Shown here in pieces: positions 21,248 to 31,899 of a stretch of DNA of 64,000 bases. Source of the DNA: Prillingera fragicola (taxonomy: Eukaryota > Basidiomycota > Tremellomycetes > Trichosporonales > Trichosporonaceae); NCBI GenBank assembly GCA_002335605.1, contig BEDY01000006.1:558001-622000 (forward strand), written 5' to 3'. The position numbers were made by a program, and so were the translations under genes. The number at the start of each line of letters is the position of its first letter. The first letter of the stretch is position 1. The notes beneath the pieces are model-generated. The model was not told where the DNA came from and did not search any database. It saw only the letters and a program-made list of their open reading frames with translations.

Positions 21248-22926
21248 GGCGACGTGTGCATGAGAGGGAAGACGCAATTGAATGGTGCGCCGGCCTCCTT
21301 TTGACTGTCACCGCTTGCCGGCTGGATGTCGCTTGTCTTGACAGGGAAGTTCTATTCCCATGCGTGGAGCGGTCATCGCCGAAGACTCCGCCGCATCTCC
21401 ATTCTCTGCTCTCAAGCGCGGCGACAGTGTACTGCACGTGCATGATGCCTCCACAGCTCCAGATCGCCAGTGTTCGCAACATGCGCAGTTTGGAACGCCC
21501 AGAATTCATTCATTTCAAGCTTGTTATCAAACTCTGGCATTGGATCTGGAGGCGTTTCTGGATCGGGAAAGCGAGTTCTCCAGTGCCACCATCTCCTGAT
21601 TGACAGATCTCTTGGCTCTTTATCTTTATCTTGAAGATCACGGGCGTCCTATCGAAAGCATACGTACGTACATGGTGGGCGTCAGCGGCGCAGAAAATGG
21701 CTGCAGAGAGCGAGAGACAGCGTTGAAATGCATTCAAGGTAACCTTGGACGCGTCGGCCGATCGATGCTCAACCATTCGCAGATCCTTCGCATAAAGAGC
21801 CAAGACGTATGGGCCGAGACGGATCGTCAAGGAATGACCTGATCACGCACAGCCCTAGCCCTACTGATTCATTGTGATGCTCGTTGTCCTCTGAAGCCAG
21901 ACGCAACGGTAAACGAACGAGCTTGGATATCAGAGGGGTCAATTTACAAGTCCATCTGCGTCATGCAGTGTCTCGAAAGATGACAGTGACTGACGGCACA
22001 CTTCATTGTGAGTCCCCAGAAGAGGCCCACCTCTTCAGCAGTCCAGATCACCTGGCCAACTTGGATTGAAGTACTGGTCGTTTCCTGTTGCTCAGCTTTG
22101 GTAAACAGTTGGCGTGATGTGGCGGAACAAAACCTTGACCGCGTCGCCCAAGGTTTGCCAAGCGACGCCGCCGACGCCGCCGACGCAATTAAAGCCACGG
22201 AGCGCAGGTACCGACTCTCGCTTGACCACAATGCATTGTCTGAAATAAAAAAACCACCACATCGGGGCCGAACTGGTCACACCACCAACGCCCGGCCCGG
22301 TTCTAGCGGAGGGCCTACATCCAGATAAGAAAACACTCTCGCACCGATCATTGACCACCCTGCACTACTAACTGGGGCACCAACCACAAAGCGTCTCCAC
22401 AGCGTTGCTCATCCCGGTGTGCGCCGTCCATAGCCGTGCCCACCACGCAAACCTCGCCATGCCCTCGCATCTCGCCGACGGCCGGACACGAACCTCGTCG
22501 GCGTCCAGGGTTACTTCACCCTTTCCGCTCGGAAACGGTTCTCGCCTGCGTGCGTCCTTTAGCGGCCCCGCGCAATGGTTCCCCGTGGGATGGTGGCGTG
22601 CGCCGCAGAGTGGGCATTTGCAAGGCCATGCAAGGCTCGTGCCGCCTGCTGCCAGAGGTATGTGCAGGTGGGCCCAGCTGACTAGCACGCACAAGCAGCT
22701 GACCAAGGGCTTACGAAATGATGGCCGTGGTTCCCAAAAAAAGTCCGGCTAATGACACCAGTCGGGTAAGCCGCGCGGGCGGGCATGTTGAGTCGTTGTC
22801 GCCTCTGCATCCTATGCTCGGGCGAGCAGTCGGATAGCGTCGGAAGGAAGCGACAGTGCTCATGCTCAAGGTCTCTTGACCGCGAAAGAAATGTTGGCTC
22901 TGAACTCTCCACAAGTGTGACCAAAG
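21248..22926. other. Divergent intergenic region, M20 amidohydrolase / MFS permease
   Basis: A 1.68-kb region that should carry both promoters. It includes a short GACGCCGCC-type direct repeat at 22163-22187. I see no exon I can defend, and no long inverted repeat. Confidence 0.45.
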
Positions 22927-25255
22927 ATGGACCATCACGTTGACAAGGAGCTCGTCGGCGACGATGGCCTCAAGACCGCCGCCACTGCGGCCTACGACGA
23001 GGCAGCCCACAAGCGTGCTCTATTCAAGCTCGACTTTATCTTCCTTCCGACACTGACCTTCATCTACTTTCTGAACTTTGTGAGTCGTCTCCGCGTCCAT
23101 GCCCCCCGCTAACTCTTCCAGCTCGAGTAGGTCCCTCACCTAAATCAACAACAACAGCACTGACACGACAGCCGGGCGAATATTGGGAACGCAAAGGCAG
23201 CCGGTCTAACGCAGGACCTGAACATGAACGCGACGCAGTACTCGATCGCGCTCACAGTCACCTACGTGCCGTACATTGTCGCCGAGCTGCCCCTCACCCT
23301 CGCCATCCGCAAAGTGTGCGCTCTTCCTCCGTGTTAAACAGCTGACAAAATAGCGGACCGAACATTCTCATCCCGATCCTCGTCATTCTCTGGGGTATCG
23401 TGACGACGTTCCAGGGGTTTGTGCACAACTATGCTGGACTGCTTGCGGCGCGGTTCTTCCTTGGCTGTACCGAGGGTGCTATTCTGCCTGTAAGTGTTGT
23501 GGCGGTGACCGATACGGCGGCGGTCTCAGAGATGCCGAAATCCGGATACTGCGCGAGCGGGTCTTGCCACTCAATGCGGCGGTGGAACTGCTAGCCTGAG
23601 CGCTTGCTGGCGCCGAGACTGGCAGTGGCGCACAACCGTCGCAGGCGTGGCTGGCGGCAGCGACTTGCAGCTGCGACAGATAGGAAGCTGACACGACCAG
23701 AGCTCGATGGCCTACCTGGCAATGTTCTACCGCCGCGCCGAGCTGGGCAAGCGCGTCGCGTTCTACTTTTCCGCCACCTCGCTCGCTGGAGCCTTCTCGG
23801 GTCTCCTTGCCGCCGCCCTGCTCAACATGCACGGTCTGGGCGGTAAGCCGGGCTGGGCGTGGATCTTCATCATGTGAGTCCAAAGTCAGCACGAGTAGAC
23901 CCTGGGTGGCTAACGCCACAGCGAGGGCATCTTCACCGTCGTCTGCGGTTTCATCTGCTTTGCCCTCCTCCCCCGCTCGCCCACGACGGCGTGGTACCTC
24001 TCGCAGGAGGAGCGGGACGCCCTCGTCGGCGCGCTCGACGCGGACCGCCCGGCGGGCGAGGAGGCCGAGTCGCTCTCGTGGAGCGTCATTGTTGGCGTCC
24101 TCAAGGCGCCCCAGGTTTGGTTCATGGTGTTTGGTTTCTTCGCTTCGGGCGGTGAGTGCTAGATTAAGCCAGACGTGAGCTCGTGCTGACACTCCAGCAA
24201 TGCTCTACTCGATGGCCTACTTTACGCCCACGATCGTCGGCACGCTAGGCCACAAGGGCACAATGATTCAGCTCTACTCTGTCCCGCCGTACGCGTGCTC
24301 GGCATTCTTCGCCCTCGCGTGCTGCTGGGCGAGCGACCGGCTCCAGCAGCGCGGCATCTTTGTCATGCTCGCTGCCACTGTCAGCGTCATCGGCTATGCC
24401 ATGTTCTTGGCTAGCGCCAACCCCAAGGTCCAGTACGCCAGCTTGTTCCTGCAGGTCATGGGAGCATACTCTGTTGCGCCGCTGCAGTCGACTTGGATGC
24501 GTGAGTACTGCTTAAGTGCGATCGGATCAGTAGCAGTGAGAGGGAGAAAGGTCATGCGGGCGAGCGATGCCGCCCTGCTGCGCAGCTCATGTATGCTGCG
24601 CAGTCGAAATGGGGGTTTGAGGGAAAGGTCGTCCAGTGGCAACCACGGTGCACAGCTTCGCTCCTCTCCACCTGCTCTCTCGCCACCCCACACCCACGCA
24701 ACATGTACGAAAGAGCAACTGACAATCGCAGCGAACAATCTTGCACCCCACTACCGCCGCGCGACAGGCATCGTGTGTGGCTTTATCTCGACAAACTCTG
24801 GTGGAATCCTGTCTACGTGAGTGGCGCTCCTTTCGAGACCTGTGCATTGCGTAGTGTTGGCGCTGCACGCTTGTCGCGTAAGCTTGGCGATCGCGGCGTT
24901 CACGCACTGTTATCGTCACCTCGATTCTCGGCGCTCTCGGCGCCTCGGCAGGGTTGAGTGCAGCCTTGTCCCGCGCTTGGCTGGTGCTTGGCCCGCCACA
25001 GCCACCCGGACCACTCCTTGGCTTGACACTGACACGCACAGCTGGCTGTTCCCCGCGCAAGAGGCAAAGTCGCGCTTCCACCGCGGCACGTCTGTGCTCC
25101 TGGGCCTGTCGCTGTCCATCCTCCTTTGGTCGGCGTGTAACATGGTCTACATGCTGTGGGAGAACAAGCGCCGTGCTCGTGCGGCTGGCGTCGAGACGAG
25201 CAAGGAGATGGGCGCGCTGGGTGACCGGAGTGTCAAGTTCAGGTTTATCATCTAA
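22927..25255 (+). CDS. MFS permease, anion:cation symporter (Dal5/allantoate-permease type)
   Basis: Nine exons, 22927-23079, 23122-23126, 23172-23315, 23354-23489, 23701-23873, 23922-24151, 24198-24500, 24732-24816 and 25042-25255, close to 480 residues with about 12 hydrophobic segments. Signature parts of the family are the first-helix motif LDRANIGNAK (built from exons 2 and 3), FFLGCTEGAILP with SMAYLAMFYRRAELGKRVAF, and the inter-lobe loop SWSVIVGVLKAPQVWFM. Related fungal permeases import allantoate, ureidosuccinate, nicotinate, pantothenate and similar organic anions; the substrate here is unknown. Exon 2 is only 5 nt, and two introns (23490-23700, 24817-25041) exceed 200 nt, long for the window. 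It diverges from an M20 amidohydrolase. Confidence 0.92.
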
Positions 25256-26703
25256 ACAAACACTATAATAGTACACTGTACACTGTTATGCATCTAATAG
25301 TCCCACACATCCAATACAAACGACGACGAGCAGGTCCGTGACAGTGGTGTGCCAGTGGGAGGCCCGTGTAACGGTTTGTGCGCACCGGGATGCCGGGATC
25401 CAAGCGCACTGTTCTTGCATCCTGTGACGGGTGCTGCGGGCTACTACCAGCTACACGTTCGCGAGCCAGGGACCACGAATGACAAAAAGGTCCAAGGGGA
25501 GCCGGTGTGCCGGTCGGAACACCCGGCAGGGCGGCAGACTGTGCGGGGCATGGGCGGGCGGGGCTACGGATGCTCGTTGGCAGAGTAGTCAGGTAACAAG
25601 GATGGGAGTGCACGGTACTGTCCGTTGGAGCAGTCACGATCTGTAGGCGGGCGGGCTTGTGCGAATGGCCGTTTCTGCACCTGATGCATGAATGTGCGGC
25701 CCAGGCAATGCCGCTTGCCCAGCCATTTGTCCGACCCAGAGTAGTCCTTTACTGTCTGATCTAGGTCCATGCAAGGGGGGGTGCAGGGGTAGAGAACAAG
25801 CTGCTACAAGCATGAAGACGGCAGTAAACAATGCATACAACAAATGTCAGAATGGATGGGAGGTGAATTCACAGCCAGGTAACACATGGGGAAGGCATGG
25901 CCGGACCTTCCCTCACCTACCCCCCACCGAGCGACGCGACGCTGACCCCTGGACGCGTCTTTTTTAGCTACATTCGACCCTGAAGCACAATTGTCTTGGC
26001 AGTGGACAGTGCTGTGCAAACACTCGTCCTAGTCTCTTGTCTTGATCCTTTCATGCAGTCTTCATGTCCGTCTTCTTCGACTGCGCAGAGACTGTGGATA
26101 CTCTTACTCTCTACTGCTGCATGCACACTCTGCTCTTGCCGGACATTACCGCTACGCAGCTGCACAGCCCTTTGCACTCCCTCCTCTTCCGCTCTTGCGC
26201 TCACACACATTAAGACATTTCCAGGGTTTACTCTAGGGCCTCTCTGGTTGGCTGCAGTCGCACAGGGACAGAAAAGGCTTGGCATTCGGCTTGACGCAGG
26301 TCTTGGCATGTCTCTCCCACTCGACGGACGGTACAATGGACCAGGCCCATGCTGCATCCTCCTAGGGGTCAGCCTGAGCCCTGTGGGGGTGTGGGTCGCC
26401 CTGCCATGCCAGCAGCAGCGTTCGAGCAGCCAGGCAGCAGCAGCAGCCAGACGACGACGACGTGGGCGGGGGCTGGGCTGCTGGGGGTGCAGCGAGAGAG
26501 AGAACAAGCGTCACACTGGTTCCTCTCTAGCTCAGGTCGGTCGTCTCTCGTACACACTCCAGTCTCCGCAACCACCACCACCACCACCCAGACATCCACT
26601 GTCACTTTCTCTTTCTCCATCTCTCTCAACAAAGCTTTTTCTTTTCCCCCCTTTCTCTTCTCTCCTCTCCTCTTCCCACACAGTCCCCACAGCTACAACA
26701 ATA
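25256..26703. other. Intergenic region with long pyrimidine-rich leader before the glycoprotein gene
   Basis: The right end (about 26570-26703) is a CT-rich tract directly before ATG 26704, a feature of strongly expressed fungal genes and probably the 5' UTR/core promoter. A CAG/GAC-rich patch lies at 26409-26465. No exon seen in 25256-26500. Confidence 0.5.
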
Positions 26704-28215
26704 ATGTGGTCTCTCGCCGCCACCGCCCTCCTCGCCGCTACTGGCGCCACTGCCCAGGTCACCGCCACCTTCCCCAACGGTGTCACCAACCCGGAAAAGC
26801 CAGAGTTCCTCCCCGTCGGCTCGCAGGTCAACCAGACCTCGTTCTCGCGCCTCTTGTCGCTCAACGGTGTCGACGACTTCTGTCTCTTTGCTCCCCCCGA
26901 GCCCGGACCCGACTCGCTCATCGGCAACGTTGAGCCTATCGTTGTTGCTTACTGCACCAAGCCCCGTAACAACGCTCGGTAAGTAGCAGCTGGTGGTGGT
27001 GGCGAGCACTGTGTTTGGTGGTGTGCAGAAGCGTGGGGTGGGCGGCCGCCTGCCCGCTTCCCGCTGCCTGGAGATCACATTCCACTTTTGCCCTCACCCC
27101 ACTCCAGGGTTGTTTGTCTGTGCTAACAACTGCCAGTCTGATTCCCGACGGTGCCATTACTGCTGCCCACGTGAGTATATCCTCTGCCAAGCCTCACCGC
27201 CTCAGTTTGCTGACAGCTGCATAGCTCATCAAGACCCCCCTCTACGTCCAGATCTACGGTTTCTGGGACGGTACCGCCGTCAACATCCCCCAGGGTGACT
27301 CTGGAGGCGAGCTTGACCCCCACGGTGCCGAGAACCTCGGTAACCCCATTGGCGGCAACGTTACCACCAACCTCGCTACTGGCAACGATGTCTTTTACGA
27401 GGAGTGGATGTCGTTTGTGAGTATTGACTAGCGGCATGGGCTTTTCAGGATCTTGCTCCGGTGTTTGCACCGCCCCCAGCCACCTCCCACCTTGCCCCTC
27501 AGCCACTGACACCCTATTCCAGATCTCGTACGACCAGTTCTGTCTCCGTATCTGCACTGCCGAGACCGGCAACATTACCGCTGCTCTCCAGTGTGAGCAC
27601 GAGATGGACATTCTCGGCTGCCGCTACGTGATGGCCATTGAGGACTACTACACCTCGAACGGCACTTTCACCTCGTGCGAGGGTGAGCCCGCCCCTCCCC
27701 CCGGTCTCTACGTCCAGCCCGACGGCTCGACCTCGACCTTCCGCCAGCGCTTCACTGGCACCTGGACTGACAAGGCCAACAACAACACTGGCATGTTCAC
27801 CGTCGGCCAGACCGTTACCCCTTCGGCCCCTGCTTTCTGGCCCAAGACCTCCAACTGCGTGACCTACTCGACCATCTCGAACGGTGTTGACATCAACAAC
27901 TACATGGTCACCGCCGCCCCCGTCCTCCTCCAGCCCTCGGGCTCGGCCTCGACCGTCTCGGTCCCCACCACCTCGCTCGCCGTCACCGCCACCTACACCA
28001 AGGCCGCTGTCAACACTGCTGCTGCCTCGGCCCCTCCCTCGCAGGCGGTCACCACCGGCCAGGACGGCAAGCCTACCCCTGACGCCTCTGCCTCGGCTGG
28101 CACTGGTTCGGCCGCCGGCTCGGCTGCCGGCAGCGGCGCCTCGGCCCTCGCTGCCCCCATTGGCGCTGCCGCCGTCATTGGCGCTGCCCTCGCCGGCTTC
28201 CTCGCCGTCTTCTAA
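26704..28215 (+). CDS. GPI-anchored secreted glycoprotein ('macrophage-activating glycoprotein' family)
   Basis: Exons 26704-26978, 27137-27170, 27225-27416 and 27523-28215 close to 397 residues. A signal peptide (MWSLAATALLAATGATAQ) is followed by a Cys-containing ectodomain with the family text DDFCLFAPPEPG, VAYCTKPRNNAR, IPDGAITAAH, KTPLYVQIYGFWDG and GGELDPHGAENLGNPIGGNV. N-glycosylation sequons are visible (NQTSF, NVTT, NNTG). The tail is Ser/Thr/Ala-rich, then a small-residue and hydrophobic C-terminus (GAALAGFLAVF) typical of GPI anchoring. The name comes from basidiomycete homologues; biochemical function is not established. Codon use is strongly biased to C-ending codons and the leader is pyrimidine-rich, so expression is probably high. 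Confidence 0.9.
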
Positions 28216-28791
28216 GCGCACCACAAAGCATTTTACGAGTACTTTCCGTTTAGCATGCGACTTAGTTTCTCTCTCTCTCTTGCTTCGTTTGTGTTCCCCC
28301 TCCCATCCCACGACGGTCTCCCTCCCGTATTCTCTGTCGTCACTTAGAGTAATCGCCTCGAGCAAGCAGTCGTTGCTCTATCTCTCCCCTACCCTAAACC
28401 TTAGTAACTGGCACGCATGCCGTGGACAATGATACTTTTGCACGAGTTTTGTTTGCATGTGTGTGTGTGTGTGTGAGCGCTGCTGCTGCGGATAAGATTG
28501 TGCGAGGCGGTTGTTTGCAAGCACAGTTGCGGCGATGTGCTACCGAGATGTTTGCGATCTACCGAGCTGCGTCTGGCTCTGGATTTGTCATTTCCGCCCA
28601 CCTCCACCTTGTTTCTGTGCCTCTCCTGCCACAATGATATCATGCTGCATAAGCTGTTTCTCATCAGCAGCTTACAAACAAGACATCGTATGGAGCACGC
28701 TATCAAGTGCATGTAACACTGTCTATAAAGTACATTGAACACTGCTTCTACTCTTGTTACGCAGCTCCCATCCACCTTCAGCTCGACAACA
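28216..28791. other. 3' UTR and promoter spacer with a TG microsatellite
   Basis: Contains the 3' end of the glycoprotein gene (CT-rich) and a (TG)9 run at 28458-28475. No exon found. Confidence 0.5.
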
Positions 28792-30051
28792 ATGACTCGC
28801 TCAATCTTCTTCATTGGCGCCACTGGTAGGACCTGCAATCCAACACTGGCTGACGCAAAGGCTACATTGGCGCAACGGTCCTGGACCGCATCCTCAATGT
28901 GGAAACCTCTGCGACGGTGACCGTCCTTGTCCGCAACGCCGCCTTGATCCCCGGGTTCGAAAAGGTGTCTTCGCAGATCAAGGGGCTCAAGGGCTCGCTC
29001 GAGGACCTGGACGTGCTCAAGGAGCAGTCGGCCGCGCACGACATTGTCATCAACTGCGCCGACGCCGATGGGCTCGACGCGACCAACGCCATCCTCGCCG
29101 GTATGAAGGCGCGGTTTGACAAGACTGGCGTCAAGGGGATTCTTATCCACACCAGCGGCACTGGCACGTTGTCCGACGTACGTGCTGGGACACGAGACGG
29201 TGGCTGACAGCAGGAAAACGCCGGCACCTCGCCCGGCGACAAGGTCTACACCGACGGCGCAGGCGACGCCTCGGCTTCCCCGCCGCTGCTGCCGCTGTCG
29301 TCACTGACCGAGAACGCGTTCCACCGCAACGTCGACCTGGCGATCGTCGCCGCCGACGAGGCAGGGTACGTGGACGCCTACATTGTGCTGCCGTCGACAA
29401 TCTACGGCATCTCGAGCAACAGGTTTGCCGAGGCCGGGCTGGCAAACCCGCAGAGCCAGCAGGTCCCGCTGCTTATCCGCATCAGCGCGTGTCGCGGGGC
29501 GGCAGCCATGATTGGCGAGGGCAAGAATCTGTGGCCCGACGTGCATATCCACGACTGTGCCGTGAGTCCCCCCTAATCGTAGGTTGCTGACGGCAGGACC
29601 TCTACCCGCTCATCTACACTGCCGCCGTGGCGGGCAAGGGCGAGCACGGCGCCAACGGCTACTACTTTGCCGAGAACGGCGAGCACTCGCTGCGCGACGT
29701 GGCCGAGCGTATCGGCGCCGCGCTCAAGGACAAGGGCATACTCAAGACTGCCGAGCCAAGGGGGCTCGACAAGGCCGAACTGGCAAAGTACACTGGCGGC
29801 GTGAGTTTCTACCTTGTGGCAAACGCTGACGACAGTCGACCTACCTCGGCACCAACTCGCGTGCGCGCGCGGTGCACTCTCGCGCGATCGGGTGGAAGCC
29901 CAAGCACGACCTCGCGGCGTTCCTCGGCACGATCAAGGATGATGTCGAGTGGACGCTTGCGCACGACCGCGGCAAGAAGGATGGAGAGTATGTATTTGGC
30001 CAGGGACCTGTGCTCGTTAATGGGGGGTGGAGGCCGGCTCCGACCAAGTGA
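28792..30051 (+). CDS. NAD(P)-binding extended/atypical SDR (epimerase/NmrA-like)
   Basis: Exons 28792-28825, 28861-29177, 29214-29561, 29597-29800 and 29836-30051 close to 372 residues. The N-terminus is a Rossmann nucleotide motif of the GxxGxxG kind (FFIGATGGYIGATVLDRIL). The core includes VTVLVRNAALIPGFEKVSSQ, DIVINCADADGLDATNAILAGM, an HTSGTGTLSD strand and VDAYIVLPSTIYGISSN, followed by an NGYYFAENGEHSLRDVAERI segment as in atypical SDRs (NmrA/TMR-like). The YxxxK catalytic pair is not evident at the usual place, so it may be a redox sensor or binding protein rather than a dehydrogenase. Exon 3 can start at two adjacent in-frame AGs (29211 or 29214). Confidence 0.85.
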
Positions 30052-30188
30052 GGCGGGTGAGTTGCTTCACAAGAGAAAAACGACTAGCAGGCTAGTAGGT
30101 AGGCTGCCAATCAAAGATTGAACAAGCTATGCAACAATACTGGTGTACATATGGCAACACTGGATATTACAACTAATCTCGCCTACGA

Positions 30189-31460
30189 TTAGGCTTCCTC
30201 GCCATCTCGCCCAAACGCAACAGGCCGCTGCAGGTGCAGTGCCGACACATCCGGGCCAACGAGCTCTTTATATTCCTCTCGCGAAAAGAACCGGAGCTGC
30301 TTCGGGAACGGCGGCTGGACGTCCTCGGCCCCGCCGTGCCAAGCGATATGCTGGGCGTGGACGTTTTGATAAAACCGCAGGGCCAGCTCCCACTGGCGTT
30401 CCCGGCGCGACATTGGCGCAAGCTCCTCGTGGGGCAGTGGCGGGTCGAGAACCGGGTCGACCAAGCCCAGCGCTTGGTCGGAAAGACACTCGAGGCCAAC
30501 AAAGGTGTAGTGTGCGTCTGGGAAATGCTTGATAAGAAACGGTATGCGGGATAGAGCGCCAATGCGAACGCATTTGGGGGCTGGATCACGTATCGACTTT
30601 TCAAGGCCCGCAGCGGCCTCGCGCCGCTGTACCTGCTCTGGGTCTTCGTCGCTGGGACCATACTGCGCGCGGAACCCGTGCCCTCGAGCTGGGGTGAATA
30701 TGAAGACGAATGCCTGGGCGCCGGCAAACTCTTCTTGAGGATCAGGAAACCTGAACGAAGCAAAGGCGTGGCGCAGGTCGGTTGGATCGAGATACACGTT
30801 CATCACGTGTGTCGAGGCTGTGGCTGCTGAAGCGAAGACGAGCGTGTACGAGACCTCTTCGTAAGTGGAGAGCAGACGTGGGACCCAGTCGATAAAGTAG
30901 ACTGCCGTCTCTGCTTTGAGACCCCGCCCGCAGACGGATACAGCTTTAAGTGGAAGCCGCGTTCGAGGATTGCACGCTCGAGGAGGAGCTGCAGCGATGC
31001 GCACGACTTTTTGGCCCCCGCACCATGTCCCGCCGAATGGCACCGGGAGCGTGCAGGATCGGACATAGTCGACCGTGTGTGCTTGCCTGAGAGACGCCGC
31101 TGTAGCTTCAGCTGGGACACCGGCAAGGCGGCGACCACTTGGCAGAAATAACTGAACTTCAGGAGCCGGTAGACTCTGAACTGTCTGCTGTCGGGATCGG
31201 AATAATCCATGCTTAGCTGTCCCAGAGGGGCGAGGAGGGGCAGGATTCATGTTCTCATTAGTGACGATGACGTGCTGACCGAGCAGGCGATCTGCCACTC
31301 TGCGCGCTTTCCTGCTGGTCGCCCGGATGGTGATCAATGTGTCGTCCGATGCATAGCAAAGGATGAGCTCAAAGATGTGGGGATACCCAGTGTAATCGAG
31401 GGTGGCGTAGGGCTTTGGTTCTTCGTTCCAGTCTTGTTTGCGGCCACGAAAGAACCACAT
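30189..31460 (-). CDS. F-box-like hypothetical protein, single exon
   Basis: Uninterrupted 424-codon frame from ATG 31460 (MWFFRGRKQDW). The part at residues about 23-60 (YTGYPHIFELILCYASDDTL, then RATSRKARRVADRLLGQHVIV) resembles the N-terminal F-box-like helix of a gene family that is expanded in these yeasts. The rest (RFPDPQEEFAGAQAFVFIFT, HYTFVGLECLSDQALGL) is a probable ligand or substrate-recognition region without recognised repeats. It would act, if F-box-like, as a substrate receptor for SCF ubiquitin ligases; that is inference. There is no intron, unusual for this window, which is compatible with a young or retro-derived paralogue. Confidence 0.75.
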   Translation of the reverse strand: MWFFRGRKQDWNEEPKPYATLDYTGYPHIFELILCYASDDTLITIRATSRKARRVADRLLGQHVIVTNENMNPAPPRPSGTAKHGLFRSRQQTVQSLPAPEVQLFLPSGRRLAGVPAEATAASLRQAHTVDYVRSCTLPVPFGGTWCGGQKVVRIAAAPPRACNPRTRLPLKAVSVCGRGLKAETAVYFIDWVPRLLSTYEEVSYTLVFASAATASTHVMNVYLDPTDLRHAFASFRFPDPQEEFAGAQAFVFIFTPARGHGFRAQYGPSDEDPEQVQRREAAAGLEKSIRDPAPKCVRIGALSRIPFLIKHFPDAHYTFVGLECLSDQALGLVDPVLDPPLPHEELAPMSRRERQWELALRFYQNVHAQHIAWHGGAEDVQPPFPKQLRFFSREEYKELVGPDVSALHLQRPVAFGRDGEEA

Positions 31461-31899
31461 GATGTTTAAAAGCGAGAGAGACAAAGAACCATGATTGCAG
31501 TATTCTTGTATATACGTCTGCTGGTCAGTGGCTGTGTCAAGAGGTCATCGATGCCCGGCAATGGTTCAGCGGCAAGTCACGAGGTGGACAAAGACAAAGT
31601 CAGTGATGCAGTGACATGTACGGCATGGTGGAGGCGGCAGTAGGAGCACGCATGTCGGGTGCCTGGATGATCTCGTTCTCAGCCGCGCTCTACTCGCTCT
31701 CAATACTTCTTTTGCTCTCTCACACTCTCACACTCTTCCTGCATCGCGTTCATCGTCGCAGCGAGACTGCTTGCCGTTCACCCTGGGATTCCATCCTCGC
31801 GTAACAACAAAAAAGTCATCCACCATCACCTGCCAGCTCTACGTCATTGTGTACGCCACCTCCACTTCCCACGTCCAACCTTCAAAGGTGCCAGCAACA
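31461..31899. other. Divergent promoter, F-box-like gene / hydrolase-like gene
   Basis: 439 bp between the two start codons. The right part is pyrimidine-rich. No exon or repeat seen. Confidence 0.4.

Noticed and set aside
27514..28365. 283-codon minus-strand frame, Gly/Arg-rich
   Set aside because: Antisense of the GPI-anchored glycoprotein; low-complexity shadow.
28970..28985. GGGTTCGAAAA tract resembling a tRNA B box
   Set aside because: Lies inside a coding exon of the SDR-like gene with no cloverleaf.
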